In this document: positions 18,000 through 26,976 of the stretch, one piece after another
How the letters are laid out: each line of letters starts with the position of its first letter
Position numbering within the stretch: position 1 is the first letter of the stretch
Assembly: GCF_004801255.1 (NCBI RefSeq)
Contig: NZ_CP036295.1
Location: 2,504,001 to 2,568,000, forward strand
Length of the DNA stretch: 64,000 bases
Direction of reading: 5' to 3'
Source: Desulfovibrio desulfuricans
GTDB lineage: Bacteria > Desulfobacterota > Desulfovibrionia > Desulfovibrionales > Desulfovibrionaceae
Position numbers and translations under genes: made by a program
The notes under the pieces: model-generated
Database searches by the model: none
What the model was told of the DNA's origin: nothing
Seen by the model: only the letters and a program-made list of their open reading frames with translations

Positions 18000-19319
18000 A
18001 TGCGCCACTGCGACACACTGCTCCACGCCGCCTGCATCGTCACCCAGGACGAGCAGCGCCGCGTTATCGAAAAAGCCTCACTGGCCATTGACAAAGGGCT
18101 GGTGGCCGATGTGGGCCCCACCGCCGAGATGGCCCCAAACTGGCAGGCCGACAAGGTTCTGCACCTCGAAAACATGCTCGTTCTGCCGGGCCTCGTCAAC
18201 GCCCACACCCACGCCGCCATGACCTTTTTGCGCGGTCTGGCCGACGACATGCCGTTGATGGACTGGCTCAACCAGCGCATCTTTCCTGTGGAGCAAAAGC
18301 TCACGGCCGAGCTGGTGCGCCTAGGCAGCCTGATGGGCTATGCGGAAATGCTGCGCACCGGCACCACCGCCTGCGTGGACATGTATCTTTTTGAATCGGC
18401 CGTGTTTGAGGCAGCAGAGACCGCAGGCCTGCGCTGCCTGGGCGGCGAGGCGGTTTTTGCCTTTCCTTCGGCGGCCTTTCCCGGTCCGGAGGCGGCCCTC
18501 GACGCCACCCGCGCCCTGGCGGAAAAATACCGTGGGCACGACCGCCTGCGCGTGGCCGTAAACCCACACAGCGTCTACACCACCACCCCTGAGATTCTGA
18601 CCGCCTGCCGCGACCTTGCGCAGGAGCTTGCCCTGCCCCTGCACATCCACCTGGCCGAAACCCCCTCTGAAACGCAGATATGCCTTTCGGCCCAGGGCAA
18701 GAGACCCGTGGAATACTGCCGCAGCCTTGGCCTGCTGGATGTGCCCTGCACCCTTGCCCACGTGGTGGATGTGACCTCGGCCGAGCTTGACCTGCTGGCC
18801 CAAAGGCAGGCCGTTGTGGCGCACAACCCGTCGTCCAACATGAAGCTGGCCTCCGGCGCGGCCCCTGTGACGGCCATGCTGTCGCGCGGCATGCGCGTGG
18901 GCCTGGGCACGGACGGCGCGGCCAGCAACAACAGGCTCAACATGTTTTCCGAGATGGGCCGCGCGGCCCTGCTGCACAAGCTCACAGGCCTTGACCCTAC
19001 CCTGCTGCCCGCCGGGCAGGTACTCGACATGGCCACCATCGGCGGCGCGGCGGCCATGCACGACGACTGCCTTGGCTCGCTGGCCCCCGGCAAGGCTGCC
19101 GACTGTGTGGCGCTTGATCTCAGAGAGCCCAACCTGCAGCCCATGTACAACGAGGTGTCGCACCTTGTGTATGCGGCCACAGGCATGGAAAATCGCATGA
19201 CCATGGTGGGCGGCGAGGTGCTGTATCAGGACGGACGCTTTACCCGTTTTGACTACGCCGCCCTGTGCCAAGAAATGCGCGGCGTGCGCCGATTTGTGCT
19301 TGAGGCTTCCGGCGCGTAG
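18000..19319 (+). CDS. Amidohydrolase, MtaD-type (methylthioadenosine / S-adenosylhomocysteine deaminase family)
   Basis: Predicted cytoplasmic deaminase acting on a 5'-substituted adenosine. The 439-residue TIM-barrel protein has the metal site HxH in VNAHTHAAM, further His in NPHSVYTT, LHIHLAET and LAHVVDV, and Asp in LGTDGAASNN; the C-terminal composite domain is GSLAPGKAADCVALDL. This matches MtaD/SAH-deaminase length and motif order well. The ATG at 18000 has GGAG 10 bp upstream. Its job may be clearing methylthioadenosine or S-adenosylhomocysteine, but the exact substrate (including aminofutalosine) needs a biochemical test. Confidence 0.87.
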   Translation: MRHCDTLLHAACIVTQDEQRRVIEKASLAIDKGLVADVGPTAEMAPNWQADKVLHLENMLVLPGLVNAHTHAAMTFLRGLADDMPLMDWLNQRIFPVEQKLTAELVRLGSLMGYAEMLRTGTTACVDMYLFESAVFEAAETAGLRCLGGEAVFAFPSAAFPGPEAALDATRALAEKYRGHDRLRVAVNPHSVYTTTPEILTACRDLAQELALPLHIHLAETPSETQICLSAQGKRPVEYCRSLGLLDVPCTLAHVVDVTSAELDLLAQRQAVVAHNPSSNMKLASGAAPVTAMLSRGMRVGLGTDGAASNNRLNMFSEMGRAALLHKLTGLDPTLLPAGQVLDMATIGGAAAMHDDCLGSLAPGKAADCVALDLREPNLQPMYNEVSHLVYAATGMENRMTMVGGEVLYQDGRFTRFDYAALCQEMRGVRRFVLEASGA

Positions 19320-19343
19320 GCGGTTGCCGCCAGTCAGCAATGC

Positions 19344-19379
19344 AAAAGGCCCCTCGTGGAATATCCGCGAGGGGCCTTA
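19344..19379. terminator. Bidirectional terminator between convergent genes
   Basis: AAGGCCCCTCG pairs with CGAGGGGCCTT around a short loop. It serves the amidohydrolase (+) and, with a TTTT run, the Hpt gene (-). Confidence 0.8.
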
Positions 19380-19399
19380 AAACTCTGCACAGCACAGGG

Positions 19400-19738
19400 T
19401 TACTGCGTCATGAAGGCATGCATGGTCACAAGAGTATCCATGTGAGCGGCGCTGAAGTGGCTCATGGCGCGGTCTGTGTCCGCACCGGCCTTGACGGCCA
19501 TCTCGAGCTCAAGCGCAGCGGCGGCCAGCGCCTTGGCCCCCAGATTGGCGGCAGCCCCCTTGGTGCTGTGCACAAGGTTGCGGGCTTCTTCCATATTGCC
19601 GCTCTTCAAGGCCTGTAACACCTTTGAGGGGGTGTCGCGCTCAGTTTCAATGAACTTGGCCAGCAGCTTGACGTACATGTCGCGCTTGTTGAGCACTCTG
19701 GCGATGGCTTCCTTCCAATCCAAAACTTCCTCGGTCAT
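19400..19738 (-). CDS. Stand-alone histidine phosphotransfer (Hpt) domain protein
   Basis: Cytoplasmic relay protein that passes a phosphoryl group between a hybrid sensor kinase and a response regulator. The 112 residues are a single four-helix Hpt domain; the phosphorylated residue is His57 in LVHSTKGAAANLGA, matching the HxxKGxxxxLG signature. No kinase or regulator gene is adjacent, so its partners are elsewhere. It is convergent with the upstream amidohydrolase and separated from it by a terminator. Confidence 0.85.
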   Translation of the reverse strand: MTEEVLDWKEAIARVLNKRDMYVKLLAKFIETERDTPSKVLQALKSGNMEEARNLVHSTKGAAANLGAKALAAAALELEMAVKAGADTDRAMSHFSAAHMDTLVTMHAFMTQ

Positions 19739-19766
19739 GTTGTCCTTCTTGGCGCAGGTTAAGAAA

Positions 19767-19784
19767 AAGCGGCCATGGCCGCTT
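19767..19784 (-). terminator. Possible terminator (perfect palindrome)
   Basis: AAGCGGCCATGGCCGCTT is a perfect 18-bp palindrome followed on the minus strand by TTTC. It could end the amidohydrolase transcript coming from 21262. Confidence 0.4.
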
Positions 19785-20002
19785 GCAGATGTCTACGCAG
19801 TCGGCGTTCCAAAATCCGGCAAAGCCGCATATGTCCCCAAACGGCGGCGCACCGGCAGGCTGGCGGTAAAAGCCGAATCGGCGTCAGTCTGCTGGGCGAA
19901 TACTGCCAGCAACAAATTACCCTGACAAGGATTTTATATGCCCAAATCCAGAACAGCATCAGGTCGAGCGACTCTACGATGCCGCGCGCCCCAAGCAAAA
20001 AA

Positions 20003-21262
20003 CTAGTAGGTCAGCGTCTCGGGCAGCACGCAAAAATCCGCCGGGCAGCCCTTTTCCAGCCGCCCCGCGCCGCAGCCCAGCAAATTAAGGGCGGCGGCGC
20101 TGTTGACAGTAAGCATGCGCACCAGGGCCTCTGGCGGCACGTCCATGGTTTCACGCAGCCACAAGGCCTCCTTGCGCACGTCCAGGTCGCGGTTGGAGGT
20201 CAGCCCGTCGGTGCCAAGGCACAGCAAAACGCCGCTTTCCATCAGCTCGCGCACCGGCGCAACCCCAACGCCCAAATTGCGGTTTGAACGCGGGCAGAGG
20301 CACAGGGCCGCACCGCTGGCCGCCAGCACTTCCACCTCCTGCGCGTCCAGCTGCGCGCCGTGAACGGCCAGCGTGCCGGGGCCCAGCAGCCCAAGCTTGA
20401 CGGCATAGGCCAGGGGGCGCAGGCCGGGGGCTGTCCAGTCGGGCGGCAGCACCACGCCGTCATAAAATTCGCGCAACGGCCCGTCGCCAGAGGTCAGCAT
20501 CTGCGTTTCCTCCGGTGATTCCGCCAGATGGAAAGAAAACACGCGTCCCATGCGGGTGCAGTCCTGACGGGCAGCGGTCAGTATTTCAGGCCCTGTGGAG
20601 TACAGGGCGTGCCCGCCCGGAGCGCAGCGCGCCATTAAAAAAGGATCGTCGGCCAGAGCCTGCCTGCACCGGGGCGGCCAGGGGCGCTCGCCATCTGCAA
20701 AGGGCGCGCCGTAGCCGAACCATTCGCAAAAATGGCTCGCCGTCAACCCAGCCTCGTTGCAGGCCGCATCGGCCAGTACCGTGCCGCCAGGCAGGGAGCC
20801 GGTAATGTTGCCCACGTACAGCGTGCCGTAGAGGGCCAGCGAGGCGCAGGCGTTTTCAACGGCATCAGTCCTCGGGGCCGCGCTCAGCAGGGGCACAAGA
20901 CTTTGCAGCCATGCGGTAAATCCCTTGCCCCAGCGGGTTTTTTCCGCCAGGTGCGAGAGTTCCAGATGGGTGTGGGCATTGACGCAGGCAGGCGCCAGAC
21001 ACACAGCCCCCACGTCGCGCACCAGCGCCCCTGCGGGCAGCCGCGCCTGCGACCACGGCAGCACGTCTTCCACCAGACCGTCGCGCACCAGCAGTACGCC
21101 GTTGTCGATTTTTTTCAGCGGGGCAAAAAGGCGGGCGGCACGGGCGGGGCCTTCACCGGCAAGGGTCAGGATGCTCTTGGCCCTGATGGCCAGCACGTTG
21201 TCCATGGGGTCGGCGGCGGCAGATAATCCCGTCGCTGAGGATTCCGTTTCTTCCTTGTTCAT
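20003..21262 (-). CDS. Amidohydrolase, possible aminofutalosine deaminase-like
   Basis: A 419-residue metal-dependent amidohydrolase (ATG at 21262, GGAGGT site). It has NAHTHLELSHL, the HLAESPEE helix, AVHGAQLD and CLGTDGLTSNRDLDV, with a C-terminal GRLEKGCPADFCV. The NAHTHxExS motif followed closely by an F..WL segment, and the CPRSNRNLG motif, resemble the aminodeoxyfutalosine deaminases of the futalosine menaquinone pathway, which Desulfovibrio uses. It is more distant from the MtaD-like enzyme at 18000. It is last in a minus-strand run with YitT and TSUP genes (13 bp and 9 bp gaps). Subfamily is inferred only. Confidence 0.75.
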   Translation of the reverse strand: MNKEETESSATGLSAAADPMDNVLAIRAKSILTLAGEGPARAARLFAPLKKIDNGVLLVRDGLVEDVLPWSQARLPAGALVRDVGAVCLAPACVNAHTHLELSHLAEKTRWGKGFTAWLQSLVPLLSAAPRTDAVENACASLALYGTLYVGNITGSLPGGTVLADAACNEAGLTASHFCEWFGYGAPFADGERPWPPRCRQALADDPFLMARCAPGGHALYSTGPEILTAARQDCTRMGRVFSFHLAESPEETQMLTSGDGPLREFYDGVVLPPDWTAPGLRPLAYAVKLGLLGPGTLAVHGAQLDAQEVEVLAASGAALCLCPRSNRNLGVGVAPVRELMESGVLLCLGTDGLTSNRDLDVRKEALWLRETMDVPPEALVRMLTVNSAAALNLLGCGAGRLEKGCPADFCVLPETLTY

Positions 21263-21275
21263 GTGACCTCCGCCG

Positions 21276-22142
21276 TCAACGGCCGCTGCGGGCAAACTGG
21301 CCGCCGGAGACGTAGAACGTATTTTCCACAATAAACAGGGCGCGCGCGTCAATGCTGAACACCAGGTTTTCCAGCCTTTTCAGCGCCACATTGTTGGTGA
21401 CGGTGAGCAAAATTTCGCGGTCCGAGCCGGAATAGGCCCCCTTGCCGCGCACAAGCGTTGCGCCAAAGCGCTCGGTGACCAGGATAGCCTCGCTGATTTC
21501 TTCGCCGTGGTCGGAAATGATCATCACAAGCTTGCGCCGGTTAAAGAGCCCCAGCACATACTCCAGCGTGTGCGCCGAAATAAACATCATCAGCATGGAG
21601 GCCACAATGCGGTCAAGAGGCATGCGCGACGCCGCCGTGAGAAAAAGCAGGCAGTTGAACATAAAGTTGAACTGCCCGATGGGCACGTTCCAGCGCTCTT
21701 TGAGCAGCACGGCGACCACGTCGGTACCGCCGCTGCTGCCCATGGTGCGCAGCATGATGCCGCAGGCCGCGCCGTGCAGCACGCCCCCCACCACAGTGGC
21801 GTAAACCTCGCTATCGATGGGGATGGTAAAGGTGATAAAAAGGCTGCACAGGGTAGTGCACAGGGTTCCGTAGGCCGTATAGAGCAAAAAACGCTTGCCC
21901 ACCCAAAACCAGCCCATGGCGTAGACGGGCACGCACAACAGCGAATACCAGACAAGCGGCGTCAGCGTCTCCGTCCAGTACCCCACAAGCAGCGACACGC
22001 CCATGACTCCCCCGGAAAGGAAGCCATGGGGCGCTGCCACGCTCTGTATGCAGATGGCCATAAGAAGCGACCCCAGCGTGAGCCAGAGCAGGTTCCAGAC
22101 GACAGATTCCGCCAGTGCCTTGTTGTATGCGTGCAACTTCAT
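21276..22142 (-). CDS. YitT-family membrane protein (DUF161 + DUF2179)
   Basis: A 288-residue protein with about five hydrophobic helices in the first 190 residues (SGGVMGVSLL, GGVLHGAACGIMLRTMGSSGGTDVVA) followed by a soluble ferredoxin-like DUF2179 domain (RRKLVMIISDHGEEISEAIL, RGKGAYSGSDREILLTVTNN). This is the YitT arrangement, with a transport or sensing role that is not established. It lies between the TSUP permease and the amidohydrolase with very short gaps, so the three are cotranscribed. Confidence 0.85.
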   Translation of the reverse strand: MKLHAYNKALAESVVWNLLWLTLGSLLMAICIQSVAAPHGFLSGGVMGVSLLVGYWTETLTPLVWYSLLCVPVYAMGWFWVGKRFLLYTAYGTLCTTLCSLFITFTIPIDSEVYATVVGGVLHGAACGIMLRTMGSSGGTDVVAVLLKERWNVPIGQFNFMFNCLLFLTAASRMPLDRIVASMLMMFISAHTLEYVLGLFNRRKLVMIISDHGEEISEAILVTERFGATLVRGKGAYSGSDREILLTVTNNVALKRLENLVFSIDARALFIVENTFYVSGGQFARSGR

Positions 22143-22151
22143 GGGGTCAGG

Positions 22152-22949
22152 TTACAACAGGCCCCAGACCATCTTCAAGGCCACAAGTATCAAAAAGCAG
22201 GCAAAACCTTTTTTAAGTTTGCCGGCAGGCAGTGAATGCGACAGCTTTGCGCCCAGCGGCGCGGTCATAAAGCTGGCCGAGGCGATGCCCAGCAGGGCCC
22301 ACAGGTTTACAAAGCCCAACGACATGGCGGGCAGGTCGGGCCGGCCCCAGCCGCCCACAATAAAGCCCAGCGTGCCGGCCACGGCAATGGGAAAGCCGAT
22401 GGCGGCCGAGGTGCCCACCGCGTGGTGCAGCGGCACGTTGCAAAAGGTCATAAACGGCACGGAAAGCGTACCGCCGCCAATGCCCACAAAGCTCGACACA
22501 AGGCCGATGACGCCGCCCACGCCTGCGGTGCCCAGCTTGCCGGGCAGATCGCGGCTGGCCGGGGGGCGATAGTTGGAGAGCATCTGCGCAGACACAAACA
22601 GGATAAAGCAGATGAAGAATATTTTAAGGAACATGGTGGGCATGTGGGTGGCAATAAGCCCGCCAAAGAACGTACCCAGCAGAATGCCGGGGGTGATGGC
22701 CTTGAATATATCCCAGTGCACCGCGCCGCGAGCGTTGTGGGCGCGCGCGCTGGAGACGGACGTTATCATGATGCTTGCCAGCGACGTGCCCAGCGCCATC
22801 TGCTGCACGTACTGGGCCGGTACCCCCACGGTGGGGAAAATGGCCACCATCATGGGCACCAGCACAATGCCGCCCCCGACGCCCAAAAGACCGGCCAGCA
22901 CGCCAGCCACAGCGCCGCAACAAACGTAGACCACGAGAGACAAAAGCAT
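22152..22949 (-). CDS. TSUP (TauE/SafE) family anion permease
   Basis: Predicted inner-membrane exporter or importer of a small sulfur-containing or organic anion. The 265-residue protein has the two-fold repeat of TauE/SafE proteins: GLLGVGGGIVLVPMMVA near the start and SSFVGIGGGTLSVPFM in the second half, with about eight hydrophobic segments. The ATG at 22949 follows GAGGAG; a longer start at 23015 has no such site. It heads the operon with YitT and the amidohydrolase and is divergent from the pyr operon. Confidence 0.87.
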   Translation of the reverse strand: MLLSLVVYVCCGAVAGVLAGLLGVGGGIVLVPMMVAIFPTVGVPAQYVQQMALGTSLASIMITSVSSARAHNARGAVHWDIFKAITPGILLGTFFGGLIATHMPTMFLKIFFICFILFVSAQMLSNYRPPASRDLPGKLGTAGVGGVIGLVSSFVGIGGGTLSVPFMTFCNVPLHHAVGTSAAIGFPIAVAGTLGFIVGGWGRPDLPAMSLGFVNLWALLGIASASFMTAPLGAKLSHSLPAGKLKKGFACFLILVALKMVWGLL

Positions 22950-23062
22950 ACTGTTCTCCTCAATGAAGATGCTTGCTGCCACGCGGTCAAAAAGCCTTTT
23001 GACGCAGCACGGCACGCCCTACAACTAGACAATGGCCCCCCAGGCGTCAACAGACTTTTTGC

Positions 23063-23091
23063 TTTACAAACCGCCAAAGCGCGTCTAAGTT
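23063..23091 (+). promoter_or_regulatory. Candidate sigma-70-type promoter of the pyr operon
   Basis: TTTACA (23063-23068), a 17-bp spacer, and TAAGTT (23086-23091). Transcription would start near 23098, just upstream of the leader ORF. Confidence 0.5.
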
Positions 23092-23099
23092 TTGAACTT

Positions 23100-23213
23100 A
23101 TGAAGTACAACGCCCGCATGCGCAGTTTTCTATGGCAGGGCAAGCACAGTGCCCCCGGCCTTCCTGATTTTTTTTGCATTTGCAGGCGTATTTCCATTTT
23201 CCCCGTTGTATAA
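23100..23213 (+). CDS. PyrL-like leader peptide (37 aa) of the pyr attenuator
   Basis: A short ORF just upstream of pyrB. It reads over a U8 tract (23168-23175, codons GAT TTT TTT TGC) and ends with a TAA at 23211-23213, which falls exactly in the loop of the terminator hairpin. This is the layout of the E. coli pyrL leader: ribosome-RNA polymerase coupling at low UTP places a ribosome on the terminator and stops it folding. A second ATG at 23118 gives a 31-residue version. Neither ATG has a strong ribosome-binding site, so the start is uncertain. Confidence 0.6.
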   Translation: MKYNARMRSFLWQGKHSAPGLPDFFCICRRISIFPVV

Positions 23214-23231
23214 GCAACGGGGATTTTTTTT
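23201..23231 (+). terminator. Attenuator terminator in the pyrB leader
   Basis: CCCCGTTG and CAACGGGG form an 8-bp stem with a 6-nt loop, followed by A and eight T residues. It ends 21 bp before the pyrB start codon, so it controls entry into pyrB and does not end an upstream gene; the upstream gene is divergent. Confidence 0.85.
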
Positions 23232-23252
23232 ACCTTTTTACCACGCACCGTC

Positions 23253-24209
23253 ATGAACACCGACAATCGCTACCACTGGCCCCACAAAGACCTGCTGGAC
23301 GTCACCCAACTGAGTGTGCAGGATACTATGCACCTGCTGGATGTGGCCGCCAGCTTTCAGGAAATTAACAGCCGTCCGGTCAAAAAGGTACCCACGCTCA
23401 AGGGCAAGACCGTGGTGCTGTTTTTTGTAGAAAACAGCACCCGCACCAAGACGTCCTTTGACGTGGCGGGCAAGCGCCTTTCTGCAGACACCTATTCGCT
23501 GGCCAAATCGGGCTCGAGCCTGAACAAGGGCGAAAGCCTCAAGGATACGGGCCTCACCCTGCAGGCCATGGGGCCGGATGTCATCGTTATCCGCCACCCC
23601 AGCAGCGGCGCGGCGCGCTTTCTGGCGGAGCTGCTGCCCTGCGGCATCGTCAACGGCGGCGACGGCTGGCACGCCCACCCGACCCAGGCGCTGCTCGACT
23701 GCTACAGTCTGCGCCATGCCTGGGAAAACCGCTTTGCCGGCCGTACCCTGCTGATTTTGGGCGATATTGCCCACAGCCGCGTGGCCCGCTCAAACATGCA
23801 CCTGCTCACCATGCTGGGCGTCAAGGTGCGGCTGTGCGCGCCGCGCACCCTGCTGCCCGCCGGGGTAGACCACTGGCCCGTGGAGATTTATACTGAGCTG
23901 GACAAGGCAGTGCGCGACGTGGACGGCGTTATGTGCCTGCGTCTGCAGCTCGAGCGCCAGCAGGCGGGCCTTTTGCCAGATCTGGCGGAATATTCGCGCC
24001 GTTTCTGTCTTGGCACGCGCCAGCTGGCCCTGGCCATGCCCGACGCCAAGGTGCTGCACCCCGGCCCCATGAACCGTGGGCTTGAAATTTCCAACGAAAT
24101 AGCAGACGCCCCCGCAAGCCTGGTGCTCAATCAGGTGGCGGCGGGCGTCGCCACGCGCATGGCCGTGCTCTATCTGCTGGCCACACGCAACGACGGAGTA
24201 CGCGCATGA
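23253..24209 (+). CDS. pyrB: Aspartate carbamoyltransferase catalytic chain
   Basis: Condenses carbamoyl phosphate with aspartate, the committed step of de novo pyrimidine synthesis. The 318-residue protein shows the carbamoyl-phosphate site [13 protein letters not shown], the [16 protein letters not shown] loop, [10 protein letters not shown], and the C-terminal [10 protein letters not shown](L/E)EI. No pyrI regulatory chain is nearby. The ATG at 23253 has no obvious ribosome-binding site, which is odd for a biosynthetic gene and may mean that it depends on context from the leader. It overlaps pyrC by 4 bp (ATGA). Confidence 0.96.
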   Translation: MNTDNRYHWPHKDLLDVTQLSVQDTMHLLDVAASFQEINSRPVKKVPTLKGKTVVLFFVENSTRTKTSFDVAGKRLSADTYSLAKSGSSLNKGESLKDTGLTLQAMGPDVIVIRHPSSGAARFLAELLPCGIVNGGDGWHAHPTQALLDCYSLRHAWENRFAGRTLLILGDIAHSRVARSNMHLLTMLGVKVRLCAPRTLLPAGVDHWPVEIYTELDKAVRDVDGVMCLRLQLERQQAGLLPDLAEYSRRFCLGTRQLALAMPDAKVLHPGPMNRGLEISNEIADAPASLVLNQVAAGVATRMAVLYLLATRNDGVRA

Positions 24210-25465
24210 GCCTCTTGATAAAGAACGCGCGCCACCTTGGCGCCCCTGTTGACCTGCTGGTGCGGCACGGCAAAATTGTCACCATGACCCCGGCAGGGCA
24301 CAAAACCTACGACAGCCGCGAGGTTTTTGACGCGCAGGGCCTTATGCTCATGCCCAGCTGCACCGACGCCCACGCGCACCTGCGCGAGCCCGGCTTTGAA
24401 TACAAGGAAGACATCGCCTCCGGCCTGGAGGCCGCAGCGCGGGGCGGCTTTGCCACCATCATGTGCATGGCCAACACCAGGCCCGTCAACGACTCGGCAA
24501 GCGTCACGCGGGCCATGCTCGACAGCGCCCGCAAAAGCCATCCGCAGGGGCCGCGCCTCTGCCCCATTGCCGCCGCCACCGTGGGCCTCAAGGGAGAGGA
24601 AATGTCCCCCCTCGCGGAGCTTAAGGATGCGGGCTGCGTCGCTGTTTCCAATGACGGCCGTCCGCTCGAAAACGCCGAGCTTGTGCGCCGCATCATGGAA
24701 TACGGCGCCGACCTTGACCTTGTGCTTATCGACCACTGCGAAGACCCGCACCTGGCCAAGGGCTGGCGCATGCACGAGGGCGTAACCAGCGGCCTGCTGG
24801 GCGTTAAGGGCCAGCCCGCCGCAGGCGAGGCCAACCAGGCCATGCGCGACATCATGCTGGCGGAGTACCTGCAGATTCCCGTGCACATCGCCCACGTTTC
24901 CGCCGCGCTCACCGTTGACTGCATCGCCTGGGGCAAGGCCCGGGGCGTCAAGGTGACCGCCGAAACCTGCCCCCACTACCTGCTGCTGGATGAAACCGCC
25001 CTTGAGGGATATAATACCCAGGCCAAGGTCAGCCCGCCCCTGCGCACCGCCGCCGACCGAGAGGCCCTGCGCCGGGCAGTCAAGGACGGCACCATTGATA
25101 TTCTGGCCACAGACCACGCCCCCCACGCCGCCCACGAAAAGGAAGGCACCCTGGACGACGCCATGTGCGGCTTTACCGGGCTTGACCTTGCCGTGAGCCT
25201 GACCTGGGGTCTGGTGACCGAGGGCGTACTGAACGAGGCGGACCTGCACCGGCTGTGGAGCCAACGTCCGGCGGAGATATTCAACCTGCCACGCAACGGA
25301 TTTGCCCCCGGCGACCCGGCGGACTTTTTTCTGTTTGACCCGGCGGAGACATGGGTTCCCAGCCCGCAAAATCTTTATTCCAAAAGCTGCAACACGCCAT
25401 TTTTGGGCAAGCCCCTGCAGGGCAGGGTCAAACACCACTGGATTGGCGGCCAGCAACTGTTCTGA
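24206..25465 (+). CDS. pyrC: Dihydroorotase (type I)
   Basis: Cyclises N-carbamoyl-aspartate to dihydroorotate, the step after PyrB. The 419-residue amidohydrolase keeps the metal ligands: [10 protein letters not shown] near residue 50, then the [15 protein letters not shown] and ATDHAPHA segments. The presence of HxH shows that it is not one of the inactive PyrC-like chains that partner some ATCases. It is translationally coupled to pyrB. Confidence 0.95.
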   Translation: MSLLIKNARHLGAPVDLLVRHGKIVTMTPAGHKTYDSREVFDAQGLMLMPSCTDAHAHLREPGFEYKEDIASGLEAAARGGFATIMCMANTRPVNDSASVTRAMLDSARKSHPQGPRLCPIAAATVGLKGEEMSPLAELKDAGCVAVSNDGRPLENAELVRRIMEYGADLDLVLIDHCEDPHLAKGWRMHEGVTSGLLGVKGQPAAGEANQAMRDIMLAEYLQIPVHIAHVSAALTVDCIAWGKARGVKVTAETCPHYLLLDETALEGYNTQAKVSPPLRTAADREALRRAVKDGTIDILATDHAPHAAHEKEGTLDDAMCGFTGLDLAVSLTWGLVTEGVLNEADLHRLWSQRPAEIFNLPRNGFAPGDPADFFLFDPAETWVPSPQNLYSKSCNTPFLGKPLQGRVKHHWIGGQQLF

Positions 25466-25495
25466 CGCCCGCAGGGCGCATGATCAGGAGTTTTT

Positions 25496-26956
25496 ATGTA
25501 CCGTATTCTGCACGATCAGGAGCTGTTTCGCACCCAGTGCCTCATCAACGGGCGCTGGTGCGATGCGGCCGACAAAAGCGTTGTCGAAGTGGTCAACCCG
25601 GCCAACGGCAAGCAGCTGGGCACGGTGCCAAACTGCGGCGAGGCCGAAACCCGGCAGGCCATCGAAGCAGCGCAGGCGGCCTTTGGGATCTGGAGCGCCA
25701 GAACTCCCCAGGAAAGGGGAGCCCTGCTGCACGCCTGGGAGCGGGCCATTGCTGAAAATATCGAAGACCTCGCCCGCCTGCTTACCCTTGAAGAAGGCAA
25801 ACCCCTGGCCGAAGCCAGAGGCGAAATTTTGCAGGGAGCGTCGTACTTTCCCTGGTTTGCCGAGGAGGCCCGCCGCTTCAGCGGCGACGTCACCCCTGTG
25901 TACCGGCACGGAGTGCAGGCCCTGACCCGCCACGCCCCGGTGGGCGTCGCCGCAGCCATCACGCCGTGGAACTTCCCCATGTCCATGATTCCGCGCAAGG
26001 TGGCCCCGGCCCTTGCGGCGGGCTGCACCATGATCGTCAAGCCCGCCAGCGCCACGCCATACAGCGCGCTGGCCATGGCGGAGCTGGCCATGCGGGTGGG
26101 CATACCCGCCGGTGTGTTCAACGTCGTTACCGGCAGCGCCAGCCGCATCGGCAAAGAAATTACGTCCAATCCGCTGGTGCGCAAACTCAGTTTTACCGGC
26201 TCCACCGCAGTGGGGCTGCAGCTGGCAACCCAGTGCGGGCCGACGCTCAAACGCCTTTCCATGGAGCTGGGCGGCAACGCCCCCTTCCTGGTGTTTGACG
26301 ACGCCGACATGGATAAGGCCGTGACCATGGCCATGGGCTGCAAATTTCGCAATGCCGGGCAAACCTGCATCTGCGCCAACCGCTTTTTGGTGCAGGGCAG
26401 CGTGCTGGACGAATTCACCACAAAACTGCTTGACCACATCAGCGCCCTGCGCGTGGGCGACGGCCTCAAGCCGGAGACCGACATGGGGCCGCTCATCAAC
26501 GCCGAGGCGGTGGCCCATGCCGACGCGCTGGTCAGGGACGCGGTGGAAAAAGGCGCGCAACTGCTCTTTGGCGGCAAACCGCACAGTCTGGGGGGCAATT
26601 TTTACGAACCCACCCTGCTGCTGGGCCTGACGCCCGAGATGCGCATCTTCCGCGAAGAAATATTCGGCCCGGTTGCCGCAATCATGCCCTTTGACGACGA
26701 GGAACAGGCCGTGGAACTCGCCAACGACACGGAGTTTGGCCTCGCCTCCTACGTCTGCACCCATGACATGCCCCGCATCTGGCGGCTGTTTAACAAGCTG
26801 CAGTACGGCATGGCCGGCTTTAACGACGCGGGGCTGGCCGCTGCGGAAATACCCTTTGGCGGCGTGAAGTTTAGCGGCGTGGGCCGCGAGGGCAGCCGCG
26901 AGGGACTTCAGGAATATATGGAAACCCACTATGCCCTGCTGGGCGGGCTAAACTGA
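25496..26956 (+). CDS. NAD(P)-dependent aldehyde dehydrogenase (succinate-semialdehyde dehydrogenase-like)
   Basis: Oxidises an aldehyde to the acid; succinate semialdehyde is the most likely substrate by overall resemblance to GabD. The 486-residue protein has ITPWNFPMSMIPRK, the FTGSTAVG nucleotide-binding turn, the general base Glu in SMELGGNAPF, and the nucleophile Cys291 in GQTCICANRF. It lies 30 bp after pyrC with no terminator between them, so it would share the pyr attenuator, an unusual pairing. Substrate range is inferred. Confidence 0.85.
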   Translation: MYRILHDQELFRTQCLINGRWCDAADKSVVEVVNPANGKQLGTVPNCGEAETRQAIEAAQAAFGIWSARTPQERGALLHAWERAIAENIEDLARLLTLEEGKPLAEARGEILQGASYFPWFAEEARRFSGDVTPVYRHGVQALTRHAPVGVAAAITPWNFPMSMIPRKVAPALAAGCTMIVKPASATPYSALAMAELAMRVGIPAGVFNVVTGSASRIGKEITSNPLVRKLSFTGSTAVGLQLATQCGPTLKRLSMELGGNAPFLVFDDADMDKAVTMAMGCKFRNAGQTCICANRFLVQGSVLDEFTTKLLDHISALRVGDGLKPETDMGPLINAEAVAHADALVRDAVEKGAQLLFGGKPHSLGGNFYEPTLLLGLTPEMRIFREEIFGPVAAIMPFDDEEQAVELANDTEFGLASYVCTHDMPRIWRLFNKLQYGMAGFNDAGLAAAEIPFGGVKFSGVGREGSREGLQEYMETHYALLGGLN

Positions 26957-26976
26957 CGCGCCCGCAAGGAGTAACC

